This document shows positions 48,320 to 57,492 of a stretch of 64,000 bases of DNA, piece after piece. The translations under genes and the position numbers were made by a program. Within the stretch, counting starts at the first letter, position 1; every line of letters starts with the position of its first letter. Source of the stretch: Ophiura sarsii (lineage: Eukaryota > Echinodermata > Ophiuroidea > Amphilepidida > Ophiuridae); the NCBI GenBank assembly GCA_035610835.1, contig CM069446.1:66201062-66265061 (forward strand), given 5' to 3'. The notes under the pieces were generated by a model, which saw only the letters and a program-made list of their open reading frames with translations, searched no databases and was not told the DNA's origin.

Positions 48320-48946
48320 TAGACAACATTACAATATTGGCCCGATATTGATGTTTCATTGGCCCAATATTGGCGCAATATATTATTTGCTCATTGGCCC
48401 AATGTTTGGTAAGAAGAATTCTATCTTTAAATTGTTTTATTTCCCCCAAAGAGGAGTGAGCGGACCCCGGGCCAATCCGTGACCAGGACCCACTTTGCCA
48501 AAGGGCAAGCCCAGGACAAGGAGAAAAATCTTCAAGGGACGGGACAAGGAACAAGATCCTAGCCAAAAGGCCGGGAAGCGATAACCTTTAATAGCGGCCG
48601 CAATTTTTAGACCACGTCAGAATTTGTATATCAAATCAATGGTGTCATTTTCCGCCCTTGGTATATTGTGCCCATTATTGGACCAATATTGATTGCCAAT
48701 ATGATGCCAATTGAAGAGCGCTAATATAAAACCAATATTGGTCCAATATTGGTTGCCAACATGATGCCAATTGAAAAGTGCCAATGAAAAACCAATCTTG
48801 GTCCAATATTGGTGACCAAGAGAGTGCCAATTCCAATATTTCCAATGGGAACCCAATATCCAATATTGGTCAAGATAATGCCAATGCCAATTATATTGCC
48901 AATGTTGGGCCAATATTGTGCCAATATATGTATGTTGTCTGGGTAG
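48320..48946. mobile_element. MITE-like element full of CCAATATTGG motifs
   Basis: The left edge 'agacaacattacaatattgg' mirrors the right edge 'ccaatatatgtatgttgtct', giving inverted ends of about 20 bp with mismatches. The interior has more than twenty CCAAT/ATTGG motifs, many as the palindrome CCAATATTGG, in irregular tandem arrangement. A 0.2-kb middle part differs. Frames across it (rich in Ile, Gly, Trp, His) are products of the repeat. Confidence 0.6.
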
Positions 48947-49518
48947 CGCGTTATGAAGGGATGTGATACTATCGTGACGCGAATTATGCATAAGCATGGT
49001 CCCTATTTTTTGCTTAGAGCGCAGTTTTGCCGTAGATCGAATGTCAGTAGACCTTGTGTATTGATCGGTTCTCAGATGGGAGCGGTTTTCGGCAAAGGCG
49101 AAGTATCAGCGGGTGTTGTTCGATCGTGTGACAGTGAAATTATACAATGTCTATGATCAATGCAGTAACAATTGACAAGGGTGCGAATGACCACTTTGAA
49201 CAAAAAAATGACTTTCAACTGAAAAACTGACTTTGGTGTAACTTGTTTGGGTCCATTTCTTTTTGTGTTGGGAAATTTGCTTTTGTTTTTGTTATTTGTC
49301 GTTTGTTTTTTCTATTTGTATCGTTCTATATAAATGTTTTGTGTCTTTAAGCACTCTAATAATTGAGTGGTTGTGCCTTTTTGTCGCTATTATTACATTA
49401 TTATTATAGTAGCTCATATTTTGACAACGCTGAAATGATAGTATTCATGAACAAATGTAAAACACTTAGGGGTTGGTGGTCGGGGAGGTAAAAACAAGGA
49501 TGGCCACTAGCTTAAACA
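48947..49518. other. Non-coding, nothing recognised
   Basis: Mixed sequence, T-rich around 49250-49330, with no family-like ORF or repeat. Confidence 0.5.
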
Positions 49519-49859
49519 ATAACGCTAACGCTAACGCTAATGCTAACGCTAATGCTAACGCTAATGCTAACGCTAATGCTAACGCTAATGCTAACGCTAA
49601 TGCTAACGCTAATGCTAACGCTAATGCTAACGCTAATGCTAACGCTAATGCTAATGCTAATGCTAACGCTAATGCTAACGCTAATGCTAACGCTAATGCT
49701 AACGCTAATGCTAACGCTAATGATAACGCTAATGCTAACGCTAATGCTAACGCTAACGCTAATGCTAACGCTAATGCTTACGCTAACGCTAACGCTAATG
49801 CTAACGCTAATGCTAACGCAAATGCTAACGCTAATGCTAACGCTAATGTTAATGCTAAC
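49519..49859. repeat. Hexamer minisatellite, (AACGCTAATGCT)n
   Basis: About 57 consecutive hexamers alternate AACGCT and AATGCT, with rare exceptions (AATGAT, TACGCT, AACGCA, AATGTT). On the minus strand this is (TTAGCR)n, a one-base relative of the TTAGGG telomere hexamer. The tract ends in 'aaccctggg'. The Asn-Ala, Leu-Met and Ser-Ile/Val frames over it are artefacts of a 6-bp period. Confidence 0.95.
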
Positions 49860-49949
49860 CCTGGGACACAAATTGAATCAATCTAATCCCATGATGAGCT
49901 TGTGGTCCTAGGACACAAGTTGAGGACGGGATCAGATATTTGCGACATA

Positions 49950-50300
49950 CAGTGGCGTAGCTAGGTTTTTCCTATTCATGCTATGGAGGGTCGAGAAATG
50001 ACCCGAAAAGGGACCGTTTATTATTTTTACAGGGAGTCGGTAGCTGGAAGAAGGCAACAACCCAAAAAACATGACTAGCCCCCCCCCCCCCCCCCCCAAC
50101 GTATCCGTGAACAAAATTCCAAAGGTAAAGACAGCCCCATAATGTGACAAGTTGATTTTTTTTCAGGGAGGGGGGGGGGGGGTAAAACCTACTGGTTAGC
50201 AGGGGATCATGTAATTTTCAGTTTCAGCTGTAGGGGGGTTAGGTAATTTTAACATACGAGTCTCGAATTTACCCCCCCCCCCCCCCCCCCCCCCCCTCCA
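49950..50300. mobile_element. Degraded repeat starting CAGTGGCGTAGCTAGG, with G/C homopolymers
   Basis: CAGTGGCGTAGCTAGG is, from memory, a common terminus of short dispersed repeats in invertebrates. Here it is followed by three homopolymer tracts: C at about 50080, G at about 50168 and C at about 50273. A clear right terminus is not visible. Confidence 0.4.
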
Positions 50301-50439
50301 CCATAAATAATGAACGGTCCCTTATGAGTAATTTTTCCGTAGAAAATCGTAGCGAAGGGGTACCCGTAGCGAACGTGAAGGTTTGAAAGTGCAAAGCACA
50401 GACGAAAGATGTGGTGGTAGAGTATCATCAAAGTGACGG

Positions 50440-50940
50440 TTAGCCAGATGGTAAAGTGTAGGTTAAGTTTTTGGTCTCATTTGAAAAGTCCAATTGGAGC
50501 CAAACTGCGGTTAGATGTAAGATGGAAACCTTCAAATTTAACGAAGTTAAAGGCCACATACCACAGTCGAAGGTCATCGCATGTCAAATTGCGACATACA
50601 GAACATGTAGAATTGAGCCATTTTTGCCTCACTTAATTTAAATTGGAACCAAACTTGGATATAGAAGTTACGTGGAAACCTTCATACTTTAATATACATA
50701 CTACTGTCATGGGTCACCTCAGGTCAAGTTGTAAATAAGTTTGAACATTATAAAATTGACCCATTTTGGTTTCATTTGAAAAGTTAAAGTTCAATTGGTG
50801 ATAATAGGTGTTAACATGGAAACATTCATATTTTAATGAGGTCATCGGTCACATACCAGTTGTAAAAAAGGTTAACATACTTATAAAATTGTCCTATTTT
50901 AAAAAGATGTAGTCAAATTGAAACCAATCTTAGGGAAACA
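50440..50940. repeat. Degenerate ~150-bp tandem repeat
   Basis: Phrases such as 'catttgaaaagt(c/t)aa', 'tggaaaccttcat', 'gtcacataccag' and 'aaaattg(a/t)cc' recur three to four times with 140-160 bp spacing and about 30% divergence by eye. It is an old tandem repeat, non-coding. Confidence 0.6.
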
Positions 50941-50999
50941 AGCATTATAATGACCGTGAAAACAGGCGACACTCGTGATCCGTGAACCATCTTTTTGGT

Positions 51000-51570
51000 A
51001 ACTTGGCATGAATTCGCTCATGGGAGGTGTTACTGGATGAGACAAACATTTCTATTTGGAATGCATACTTTAATGGCTGGTGTTACCACATAGAGAAGGT
51101 CTTTTCGCAGCACATCCGTATGGTTTGTGTTTGGCATGAAACCGCTCATGAATGGTCTTAACTCTTACGATTTAAATTGAATGAAAAAAACTCTTTTTCT
51201 TTTTTCTTCATTTTTTTATTGAATTTGTACCATTCACAAAATGCACTTTTTCTTTAGATGTGAACCCTTTCATGTCTGGTCTTGTCATCCGGGCGACATT
51301 TATCACTGAATTAGTTAACCTCTTGTAACTTCACGATTGGTAGGGCCTCTCATTTGATGTGAATCCTTTCATTCCTGCTTTTACTACCCAACCGTGCGAC
51401 CGAGAGAAACTTTTAACAGAGCATGTTCATACGTTCAAGGGCTGCTTTTATCACTCGAATTGGAGAAACTCAAAATGAACGTTGGTATGGCATGGTGTCT
51501 CTTTTGTATGAATCCTTTCATGATAGTCTTGTCACTTAACTGAGAGAAACTCCTACAATGTAACACCGAA
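51000..51570 (-). pseudogene. Remnants of C2H2 zinc fingers
   Basis: On the minus strand, broken finger pieces are readable in changing frames: 'KTIHERFHAKHKPYGC', a 'SSSNTSHERIHAK'-like piece, 'DKTRHERVH'-like and 'SFSQLSDKTIMKGF'-like segments. The plus strand shows the matching 'cctttcatg..tggtctt' pattern repeatedly. No frame is long enough to be functional. It is either the far 3' end of gene C or a separate dead paralogue. Confidence 0.7.
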
Positions 51571-51827
51571 TGAACCCATTAGTAACAAGAGACAGCCCTA
51601 TTGGGAGGCGAGTTCAACACGTGACCATAAACACAATTCCTGCATTATAATAGAAACAATAGAGATTTTCAAACTCATTTCCTAATAATCTTAGCTACGT
51701 CTCCGTATATAAGCCGATTTGGGCTATTTTTTCAAATGATAAAAAGTGGTATTGGTGCTTGTCCGATATTTATAGAAGTCTAAGGTTCTATTTGGGCGAC
51801 CCGATTTCTTTGCAATTTCTTTAGGTG

Positions 51828-52023
51828 TTAACACTTTTCACGCGGTTTTTGATTTTACATATTATACAAAACAGATTTTTAAGAAACCTTTCCCACCTTT
51901 CAAGGTCTTTTTCAAGGATTACTCAACCAAAACTAGACATGTTTGTACTTATTTCTAAATATTGTTGAAATTTTGTGAAATCTTGGAATGTCGTCTGCAG
52001 ACGCCTGCCGCGTGGAAAGTGTA
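51828..52023 (-). mobile_element. Dispersed relative of the array MITE
   Basis: It begins TTAACACTTTTCACGCGG and ends GCCGCGTGGAAAGTGTA, the same inverted termini as the element inside the 1.3-kb array. The interior matches in reverse orientation ('aaacctttcccacc', 'catgtttgtactt', 'tcgtctgcagacgcctgcc') with internal deletions and perhaps 20% divergence. It lies beyond the decayed 3' end of zinc-finger gene C. Confidence 0.85.
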
Positions 52024-52371
52024 CGGCGGCTATGGACAAAACTAATGGCTCGTTGCTGAGTTAACATGGTTAAACGATAGCACGTTTAATAGCCATTATT
52101 TAGAAACTGCTAAAGAGGAATAACTTAATCTTCAATATTTAAAATTATATAATTAATTCCGAAAGTTTGGGACTGGAAAAAATATTTAGGCTATACCGTA
52201 TTCACAAATGCTATTTTTGTGATGTCTGGTCTTGTCATCCAACCTAGAGAAACTCTTAACACTGAATAAGCATTGGTATGGTTAACATTAGTATGGTTTC
52301 TCTTTGGTATGAATCCTTTCATGCACGGTATTGTTACTCGATCGAGAGAACTCTTACCACAAAATGAGTAT

Positions 52372-53529
52372 TTATAATTGCTCTTTTGTATGAATCCTTT
52401 CATGTACGGTCTTTTGACTTGATTGGGCGAAACTCTTGTCACAGTATGTACATTGGTATGGTTTCTCTTTAGTATGAATCCTTTCATGCATGGTTTTTTT
52501 ATTCGATCGAGAGAAACTCTTATCACAGAATGAACATTGGTATGGTTTCTCTTTGGTATGAATCCTTTCATGGCTGGTCTTTTCACCCGACTGAGAGAAA
52601 CTCTTATCACAGAATGAACATTGGTATGGTTTCTCGTTGGTATGAATCCTTTCATGTCTGGTCTTATGACCTGATTGGGCGAAACTCTTGTCACAATACC
52701 TACATTGGTATGGTTTCTCTTTGGTATGAATCCTTTCATGGCTGGTTTTATCACACGACTTACAGAAACTTTTATCACAGAATGAACATTGGTATGGTTT
52801 CTCGTTGGTATGAATCCTTTCATGTATGGTCTTATGAGTTAAATCGGCGAAACTCTTGTCACAATACCTACATCGGTATGGTCTCTCTTTTGTGTGAATC
52901 CTTTCATGCCGTGTGTTACTGGTCGAATGCGAGAAACTCTTATCACAGTACGTACATTGGTATGGTTTCTCTTTAGTATGAACCCTTTCATGTCTGGTCT
53001 TATCACCCAACTGGGAGAAACTCTTATCACAGCATGAACATTGGTATGGTTTCTCTTTGGTATGAAACCTTTCATGTCTGGTCTTATCACTCGAATGCGA
53101 GAAGCTCTTATCACAGAATGAACATTGGTATGGTTTCTCTTTGGTATGATGAATCCTTTCATGTCTGGTCTTTTGACCTGATTCCACGAAACTCTTGTCA
53201 CAATACCTACATTGGTATGGTTTCTCTTTGGTATGAATCGTTTCATGGGGGATCTTACTACTTGAGTGGGAACAATTCTTATCACAGAATGCACCTTGAT
53301 TTGGTTTCTCCTCCGTATGAATTTGCCTGATCTTTTCATCTGAATGAACGAAAGTTGATCCCCATCTGATAGATGTTCCTTCAAACCAATGTCTATATTC
53401 TGTTTTCCTTTGGTGGCGTCCCCGGTGGCGTCTTTGATGTATCTTATATCTGTCAAAGTTACTGAAAAATCGATGGTTGTTATATTTGCAGGCAAACGGC
53501 TTCATTTGTTTTTCAATATGGTATACCAT
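52372..53529 (-). CDS. C2H2 zinc-finger protein C, ten to eleven fingers, 3' end truncated
   Basis: 385 aa beginning 'MVYHIEKQ'. Residues 1-66 are the family N-terminus with the degenerate finger 'FACKYNNHRFF' (second Cys replaced by Asn) and a short basic insertion relative to A. Finger 1 (residue ~78) has lost its first Cys ('NQGAFCDKNC'). Ten intact C2H2 fingers follow, with 'TKEKP' or 'TNEKP' linkers. The conserved Leu position is Lys in ten fingers and Asn in one. The frame ends '...HTKEQL' and TAA. Beyond it (52200-52371) two more fingers continue in other frames with stops ('HERIHTKEKPY', then 'SFSRLDDKTRH'). The acceptor 'gtattacttctcag' stands two bases before the ATG. A nuclear DNA-binding role is inferred. 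Confidence 0.82.
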   Translation of the reverse strand: MVYHIEKQMKPFACKYNNHRFFSNFDRYKIHQRRHRGRHQRKTEYRHWFEGTSIRWGSTFVHSDEKIRQIHTEEKPNQGAFCDKNCSHSSSKIPHETIHTKEKPYQCRYCDKSFVESGQKTRHERIHHTKEKPYQCSFCDKSFSHSSDKTRHERFHTKEKPYQCSCCDKSFSQLGDKTRHERVHTKEKPYQCTYCDKSFSHSTSNTRHERIHTKERPYRCRYCDKSFADLTHKTIHERIHTNEKPYQCSFCDKSFCKSCDKTSHERIHTKEKPYQCRYCDKSFAQSGHKTRHERIHTNEKPYQCSFCDKSFSQSGEKTSHERIHTKEKPYQCSFCDKSFSRSNKKTMHERIHTKEKPYQCTYCDKSFAQSSQKTVHERIHTKEQL

Positions 53530-54263
53530 CGCTGAGAAGTAATACAAACAATAACGATTTAGTAATACCGAGTAATACAAGTGCATACAATTCAATGCTC
53601 CCCTTGAACTCCAAATTTCCGATATAAACTCCAAATTTGAAAGTAAAATGCAAATAATGTTTCTTTTCCTTTTAATACCAAAATGTTTCAAATGGACTAA
53701 AGTTGTACAAGATAGAAGAAAATACTAGGGGGAACAACACTAAATCCCGTGCGCGTTTGTTTGCCTGTGACGTTACATGTGACATTTTTAGAGAAGAAAA
53801 AGAATAACACGGCATTGTCCTTTTATAAAAATGAATATCCTTTGAAGCTGTATCTTTTTAAGATATACATATAGATCCTCGGTTTACCCCAATGTCAGAC
53901 CCCTATCCAATGTCCATCGATTTACCCCCAATGTCCACCGAGCCAGTGACGGGACTAGCCCGGGGACCAGCATGCAAACTAGGCTATTAAGCCTAATTCA
54001 TAATGCAATAATTGTTTTACACTGGCATATTAACTGGTGTAGGCCTACAGTTACCGTAGTATGATCTGTGATACGGATAAATGTAAGCCATTTTTTACGC
54101 TATAATTAAATCAGGAGGATGTAGTTTATACATCTAGCTAGAGTACGTCCCGTAGACCTACACATTTTAATTGTTTAGTATGCGCAATGCAGTTGCGGGC
54201 AATAGCAATACATTTGACCCTTTGGCATGACGCCTTTGACATCTAAATAATGTGATCGCCATA
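53530..54263. repeat. Duplicated 5' flank of gene C (matches 55615-56350)
   Basis: Long stretches match the flank of gene D: 'caagtgcatacaattcaatg', 'caaatttgaaagtaaaat', 'taataccaaaatgtttcaaa' and 'atctagctagagtacgtccc'. The gene was duplicated together with at least 1.3 kb of upstream sequence. TAGGCCTA lies at 54040-54047. No coding exon was recognised. Confidence 0.8.
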
Positions 54264-54823
54264 CACCTAGCAACAAAAGTCCCTGACCAGGTGCTTTGAG
54301 GTTGGCTAATTCAAAATAGATAATCGGTATCAAAAATCTGAGATATGCATTAAATGAGCAAATTTCTTCTCCGCCGCAGTTTGATACCTCATTCAACAAA
54401 ATCGAATGGATGCTTTTTAAGTTATGGCGGTTTCAATGACCGCACATAACAACAGCAAAGTTGCACTAGGTATAGGAAATCATTGATTTGTGTGTGATTA
54501 CGCACTGTTGGTGTGTGTGTAAAGATAGCAAAGACTTTCATTCTTCACAGCTCACTCCAGACCCATTCATCCAGATAGTCACAGAGTTATGACAGTAATC
54601 ACACACAAATCAATGATTTCCTATACCTAGTGCAACTTTGCTGTTGTTATGCGCGGTCATTGAAATCGCCATAACTTTAAAAGTATCCATTCGATTTTGT
54701 TGAGGTATATCTGCGGAGAAGAAATTTGCTCATTTAATGTATATTTCAGATTTTTGGTACCGATTATCTATTTTGAATTAGCCAACCTCAAAGCACCTGG
54801 CCAGGGACTTTTGTTGCTAGGTG
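54264..54823. mobile_element. Foldback element, ~235-bp inverted arms
   Basis: 'cacctagcaacaaaagtccc' opens the left arm and 'gggacttttgttgctaggtg' closes the right arm. The arms (about 54264-54505 and 54594-54823) are near-perfect reverse complements around a ~90-bp spacer. The paralogous flank of gene D lacks it, so it inserted after the duplication. There is no ORF of its own. The superfamily is unknown. Confidence 0.85.
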
Positions 54824-54837
54824 CACATCATACCCAA

Positions 54838-55087
54838 TCGATTGAGCAATGATTTTAAGCTTTTACCACCACTGACCACGATTAGTATTGTAACTTGTAA
54901 GCTTATACTATCTATATAGTAGCCGGCTACACATCAATCCAGCTGATCAAATATGGTGATTCTTTCCAACTGGGTTTGTTGCAAGTCGGTGGTGTCTCCT
55001 ATTTCGGCGATATCGCCCGATTTAAGCATCAAAATATTGACCAAAATGATCCGGGCAATGTAAAAGTACGTGCGGTCACGACGGTGG
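54838..55087 (-). promoter_or_regulatory. Conserved upstream module of zinc-finger genes (C copy)
   Basis: Highly similar to 56724-56967 and recognisably similar to 46440-46592. Its core is the palindrome GGCGATATCGCC followed by 'catcaaaatattgaccaaaatgatccgggcaatg'. The module sits 1.3-1.6 kb upstream of the C start, with a foldback element now in between. It may be a promoter or first exon. A short minus-strand ATG frame (MLKSGDIAEIGDTTDLQQTQ) is partly conserved with B but frameshifted in D, which argues against essential coding. Confidence 0.45.
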
Positions 55088-55257
55088 GACCGACGTGTTT
55101 GAGCCCCCCTAACTTGTTGTATATTAACCTCTACACTAGGAATGTTTCTTGCGCGGTCCAGCACATGATGCATCACACAACCAGGTCATTTTCTGAAACT
55201 TCTTCCAACTCCGTACGGACCGACCGACCGTTAAAACAAACACACAAACTGTCAACG

Positions 55258-55400
55258 TCTAGTCTCAAGGATTACTGAATCAATGCTAGGCATGTTTGCA
55301 CTTGTTTCATTCAATGCAATTCTCATGGTGATTCCAATGGTAATGAAATTCAATAATTTTGATATTTTTTAAAACTTTTTGTGAAATTTTGATGTTCACT
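55258..55400 (-). mobile_element. Partial relative of the array MITE beside gene fragment D
   Basis: 'tctcaaggattactgaatcaatgctaggcatgtttgcactt' and 'tttttgtgaaattttgatgttc' match the interior of the array MITE in reverse orientation. Neither terminal inverted repeat is retained. It stands exactly where the fingers of gene D should begin. Confidence 0.7.
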
Positions 55401-55416
55401 CAATCATCGAAGAAGG

Positions 55417-55614
55417 TTATAATACTTCATGCCTGATCTTTTCAACTGAATGAACGAAAGTTGATCCCCATCTGATAGATGTTCCTTGAAACCAATGTGT
55501 TTTCCTTCGGTGGCGTCTTTGATGTATATTATATCTGTCAAAGTTACTGAAGAATTGATGGTTGTTATATTTGCAGGCAAACGGCTTCATTTGTTTTTCA
55601 ATATGGTCTACCAT
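55417..55614 (-). pseudogene. Zinc-finger paralogue D, N-terminal fragment without fingers
   Basis: 65 codons starting 'MVDHIEKQMKPFACKYNNHQ' match the N-terminus of C almost residue for residue through 'SIRWGSTFVHS.EKIR', then end in TAA. No C2H2 fingers follow; MITE-related sequence and unrelated DNA replace them. The splice acceptor before the start is also damaged ('cttctcaacg' where C has 'cttctcagcg'). Without fingers it cannot act like its paralogues, so I call it a truncated pseudogene. A short protein is possible but unlikely. Confidence 0.8.
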
Positions 55615-56350
55615 CGTTGAGAAGTGAGTAATACAAACAATAACGATTTAGTAATGCAAGTGCATACAATTCAATGCTCCCCCTTGAACTCCCAGTTTCC
55701 GATATCAATTCCAAATTTGAAAGTAAAATACTAATAATGTTTGTTTTCCTTTTATTTAATACCAAAATGTTTCAAATGGATAAGTTTTCCAAAAGATAAG
55801 AAAAGACAAGGGGAACATCACTAAATCCCTGCGCGCTTGCTTGCCTACTGTGACTTACAGGTGACATAGGCCTAGACCCTTTTTAGAGAAGAAAAAGAAT
55901 AACACGGTATTGTCCTTTTATTATAAAATGAATATCCTTTGGAGCTGTATCTTGCTAGACGAAGATATAAATTTAGATCATCGGTTTACCCCAATGTCTG
56001 ACTGCCTGCCCAGCCCTGCCCAACCCAGTGTCCAATCCAACGAGCCAGTGACGGGACCAGCCCGGGGGATAAACTCTAGGCTATATAGTCTAAGCCCAGG
56101 TTCATGATGCACTAATTATTTAACACAGTGGTGTACAAGCAGTTACCGTAGTATGATCTGTGATATTGATATTTGTAAGCTATTTCTTACGTTAATCAGG
56201 AGGATGTATTTATTTAATACATCTAGCTAGAGTACGTCCCGTAATCCTACACATTTTAATTGTTTAGTATGCGCAATGCAGTTACGGCCAATAGCAATAC
56301 ATTGACCTTTTGGCATAACGCCTTTGACATCTATAGAATGTATGATCGCT
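55615..56350. repeat. Duplicated 5' flank of gene D (matches 53530-54263)
   Basis: Same landmarks in the same order as the C flank, with indels such as 'tttatttaatacc' against 'tttaatacc'. TAGGCCTA occurs at 55867-55874, where the C flank has different bases. No gene was recognised inside. Confidence 0.8.
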
Positions 56351-56719
56351 ATGTATAGATGGTGTGACCGGTGACGTAGTGCCCGGCGGTTTGCGTGCGC
56401 ACCTACAGGGAACGGTGCTTTAATTCACACTTGATTGATCATTACTTACCATGCTTACGGTGTAATAGCGCAGTGTCATGGTATGCATCCCTAAGCACAA
56501 TGAGAGACCAGGTACTAAATCTGGTTGCCCGGCGGTTTGCGTGCGCACCATAAGGGCATGTGCTTTTAAAATTGGCGCTCAGTGATGTGTGTTTTGCTTT
56601 CATATAGTATTAATGTATGCAGTAGTCATGGACTAGTACCTCTAGCATGTCTTTAGACCAGGCGCTAATTAATTTGTAAACACTACTGATGTAAACAACG
56701 GTCACCTCATCTATACATG
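56351..56719. mobile_element. MITE-like element with TAGATG(G/A)(T/G)GTGACC ends
   Basis: 'tagatggtgtgaccgg' at the left mirrors 'cggtcacctcatcta' at the right, with TA on both outer sides as a possible target duplication. Inside, 'tgcccggcggtttgcgtgcgcacc' occurs twice (about 56384 and 56525). It interrupts the D flank at almost the same place where the foldback element interrupts the C flank. Confidence 0.65.
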
Positions 56720-56723
56720 CACA

Positions 56724-56967
56724 ATCGATTGAGTAATGATTTTAAGCTTTTACCACCACTAACCACGATTAGTATTTGTAAGCTTTATACTATCTATGTA
56801 GTAGCCGGCTACACAACAATCCAGCTGATCAAATGTGGTGATTCTTTCCAACTGGGTTTGTTGCAAGTCGGTGGTGTCTCCTATTTCGGCGATATCGCCC
56901 GATTCAGCATCAAAATATTGACCAAAATGATCCGGGCAATGTGAAAGTACGGGCAGTCACGACAGTG
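56724..56967 (-). promoter_or_regulatory. Conserved upstream module of zinc-finger genes (D copy)
   Basis: Nearly identical to the C copy, including GGCGATATCGCC and 'gccggctacaca.caatccagctgatcaaat'. A one-base loss in the short minus-strand ATG frame distinguishes it. Function is inferred only from conservation and position. Confidence 0.45.
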
Positions 56968-57492
56968 GTTTTTATGAGATGACTAGAAGTCAGTCGAATA
57001 CTGTATTCGTCGGCATGATTCTGATCGGCTTTCTGAGCGGCTCATTTTTGGTGCGTTTTGTCCGTATGTGTTGTGTAATCACGGTACAGTTACTGCGTTA
57101 TAGCGTGGTTAGTTTGTGAAAATAAAATTAAAAAAAGTAAGGATGTGGGTTGGAAGAAACTTTAATATGTTGTATATTATATTCATACCTACTGCATGAA
57201 AATAATTTTGAGGTCCAAAATAATTTAGAAAAAGGCGTATCTAAGGTGTTTTGGTCGGTAACCAAGGCACGTAATAAGGCCAGAATCAACGAGATAGATA
57301 GATAGATAGATATACATCGAGCGATGACTGTAGCTAGGGTCATTGCCAGTCCATTTACAATGCAATCCTAAATCTCGCGCTCGAAATCGTGTAAAATTAC
57401 AGATGAAACGCCAAATCTTTCAAAACATAGTGAATTCAATCAGTTATACATTAGAAATGTAGAAATAGTCATCAGCTTTTGTTTTGGATATC
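56968..57492. other. Non-coding, with a short (GATA)n microsatellite
   Basis: Nothing recognisable except five GATA units at about 57291-57312. Confidence 0.55.

Noticed and set aside
49473..49911. Asn-Ala, Leu-Met-Thr and Ser-Ile-Val repeat proteins
   Set aside because: A 6-bp tandem repeat keeps all frames open; composition artefact.
41085..53495. Minus-strand 'KRNHTNVHSVIRVSLSRVIRP' repeat proteins and plus-strand 'NIGMVSLWYESFH' frames
   Set aside because: They are other-frame readings of the zinc-finger repeats; the C2H2 frame has the real motif conservation.
54934..55278. 80-100 aa ORFs on both strands upstream of gene C
   Set aside because: Not maintained in the D copy (one-base loss) and mostly different in B; kept only as a conserved non-coding module.
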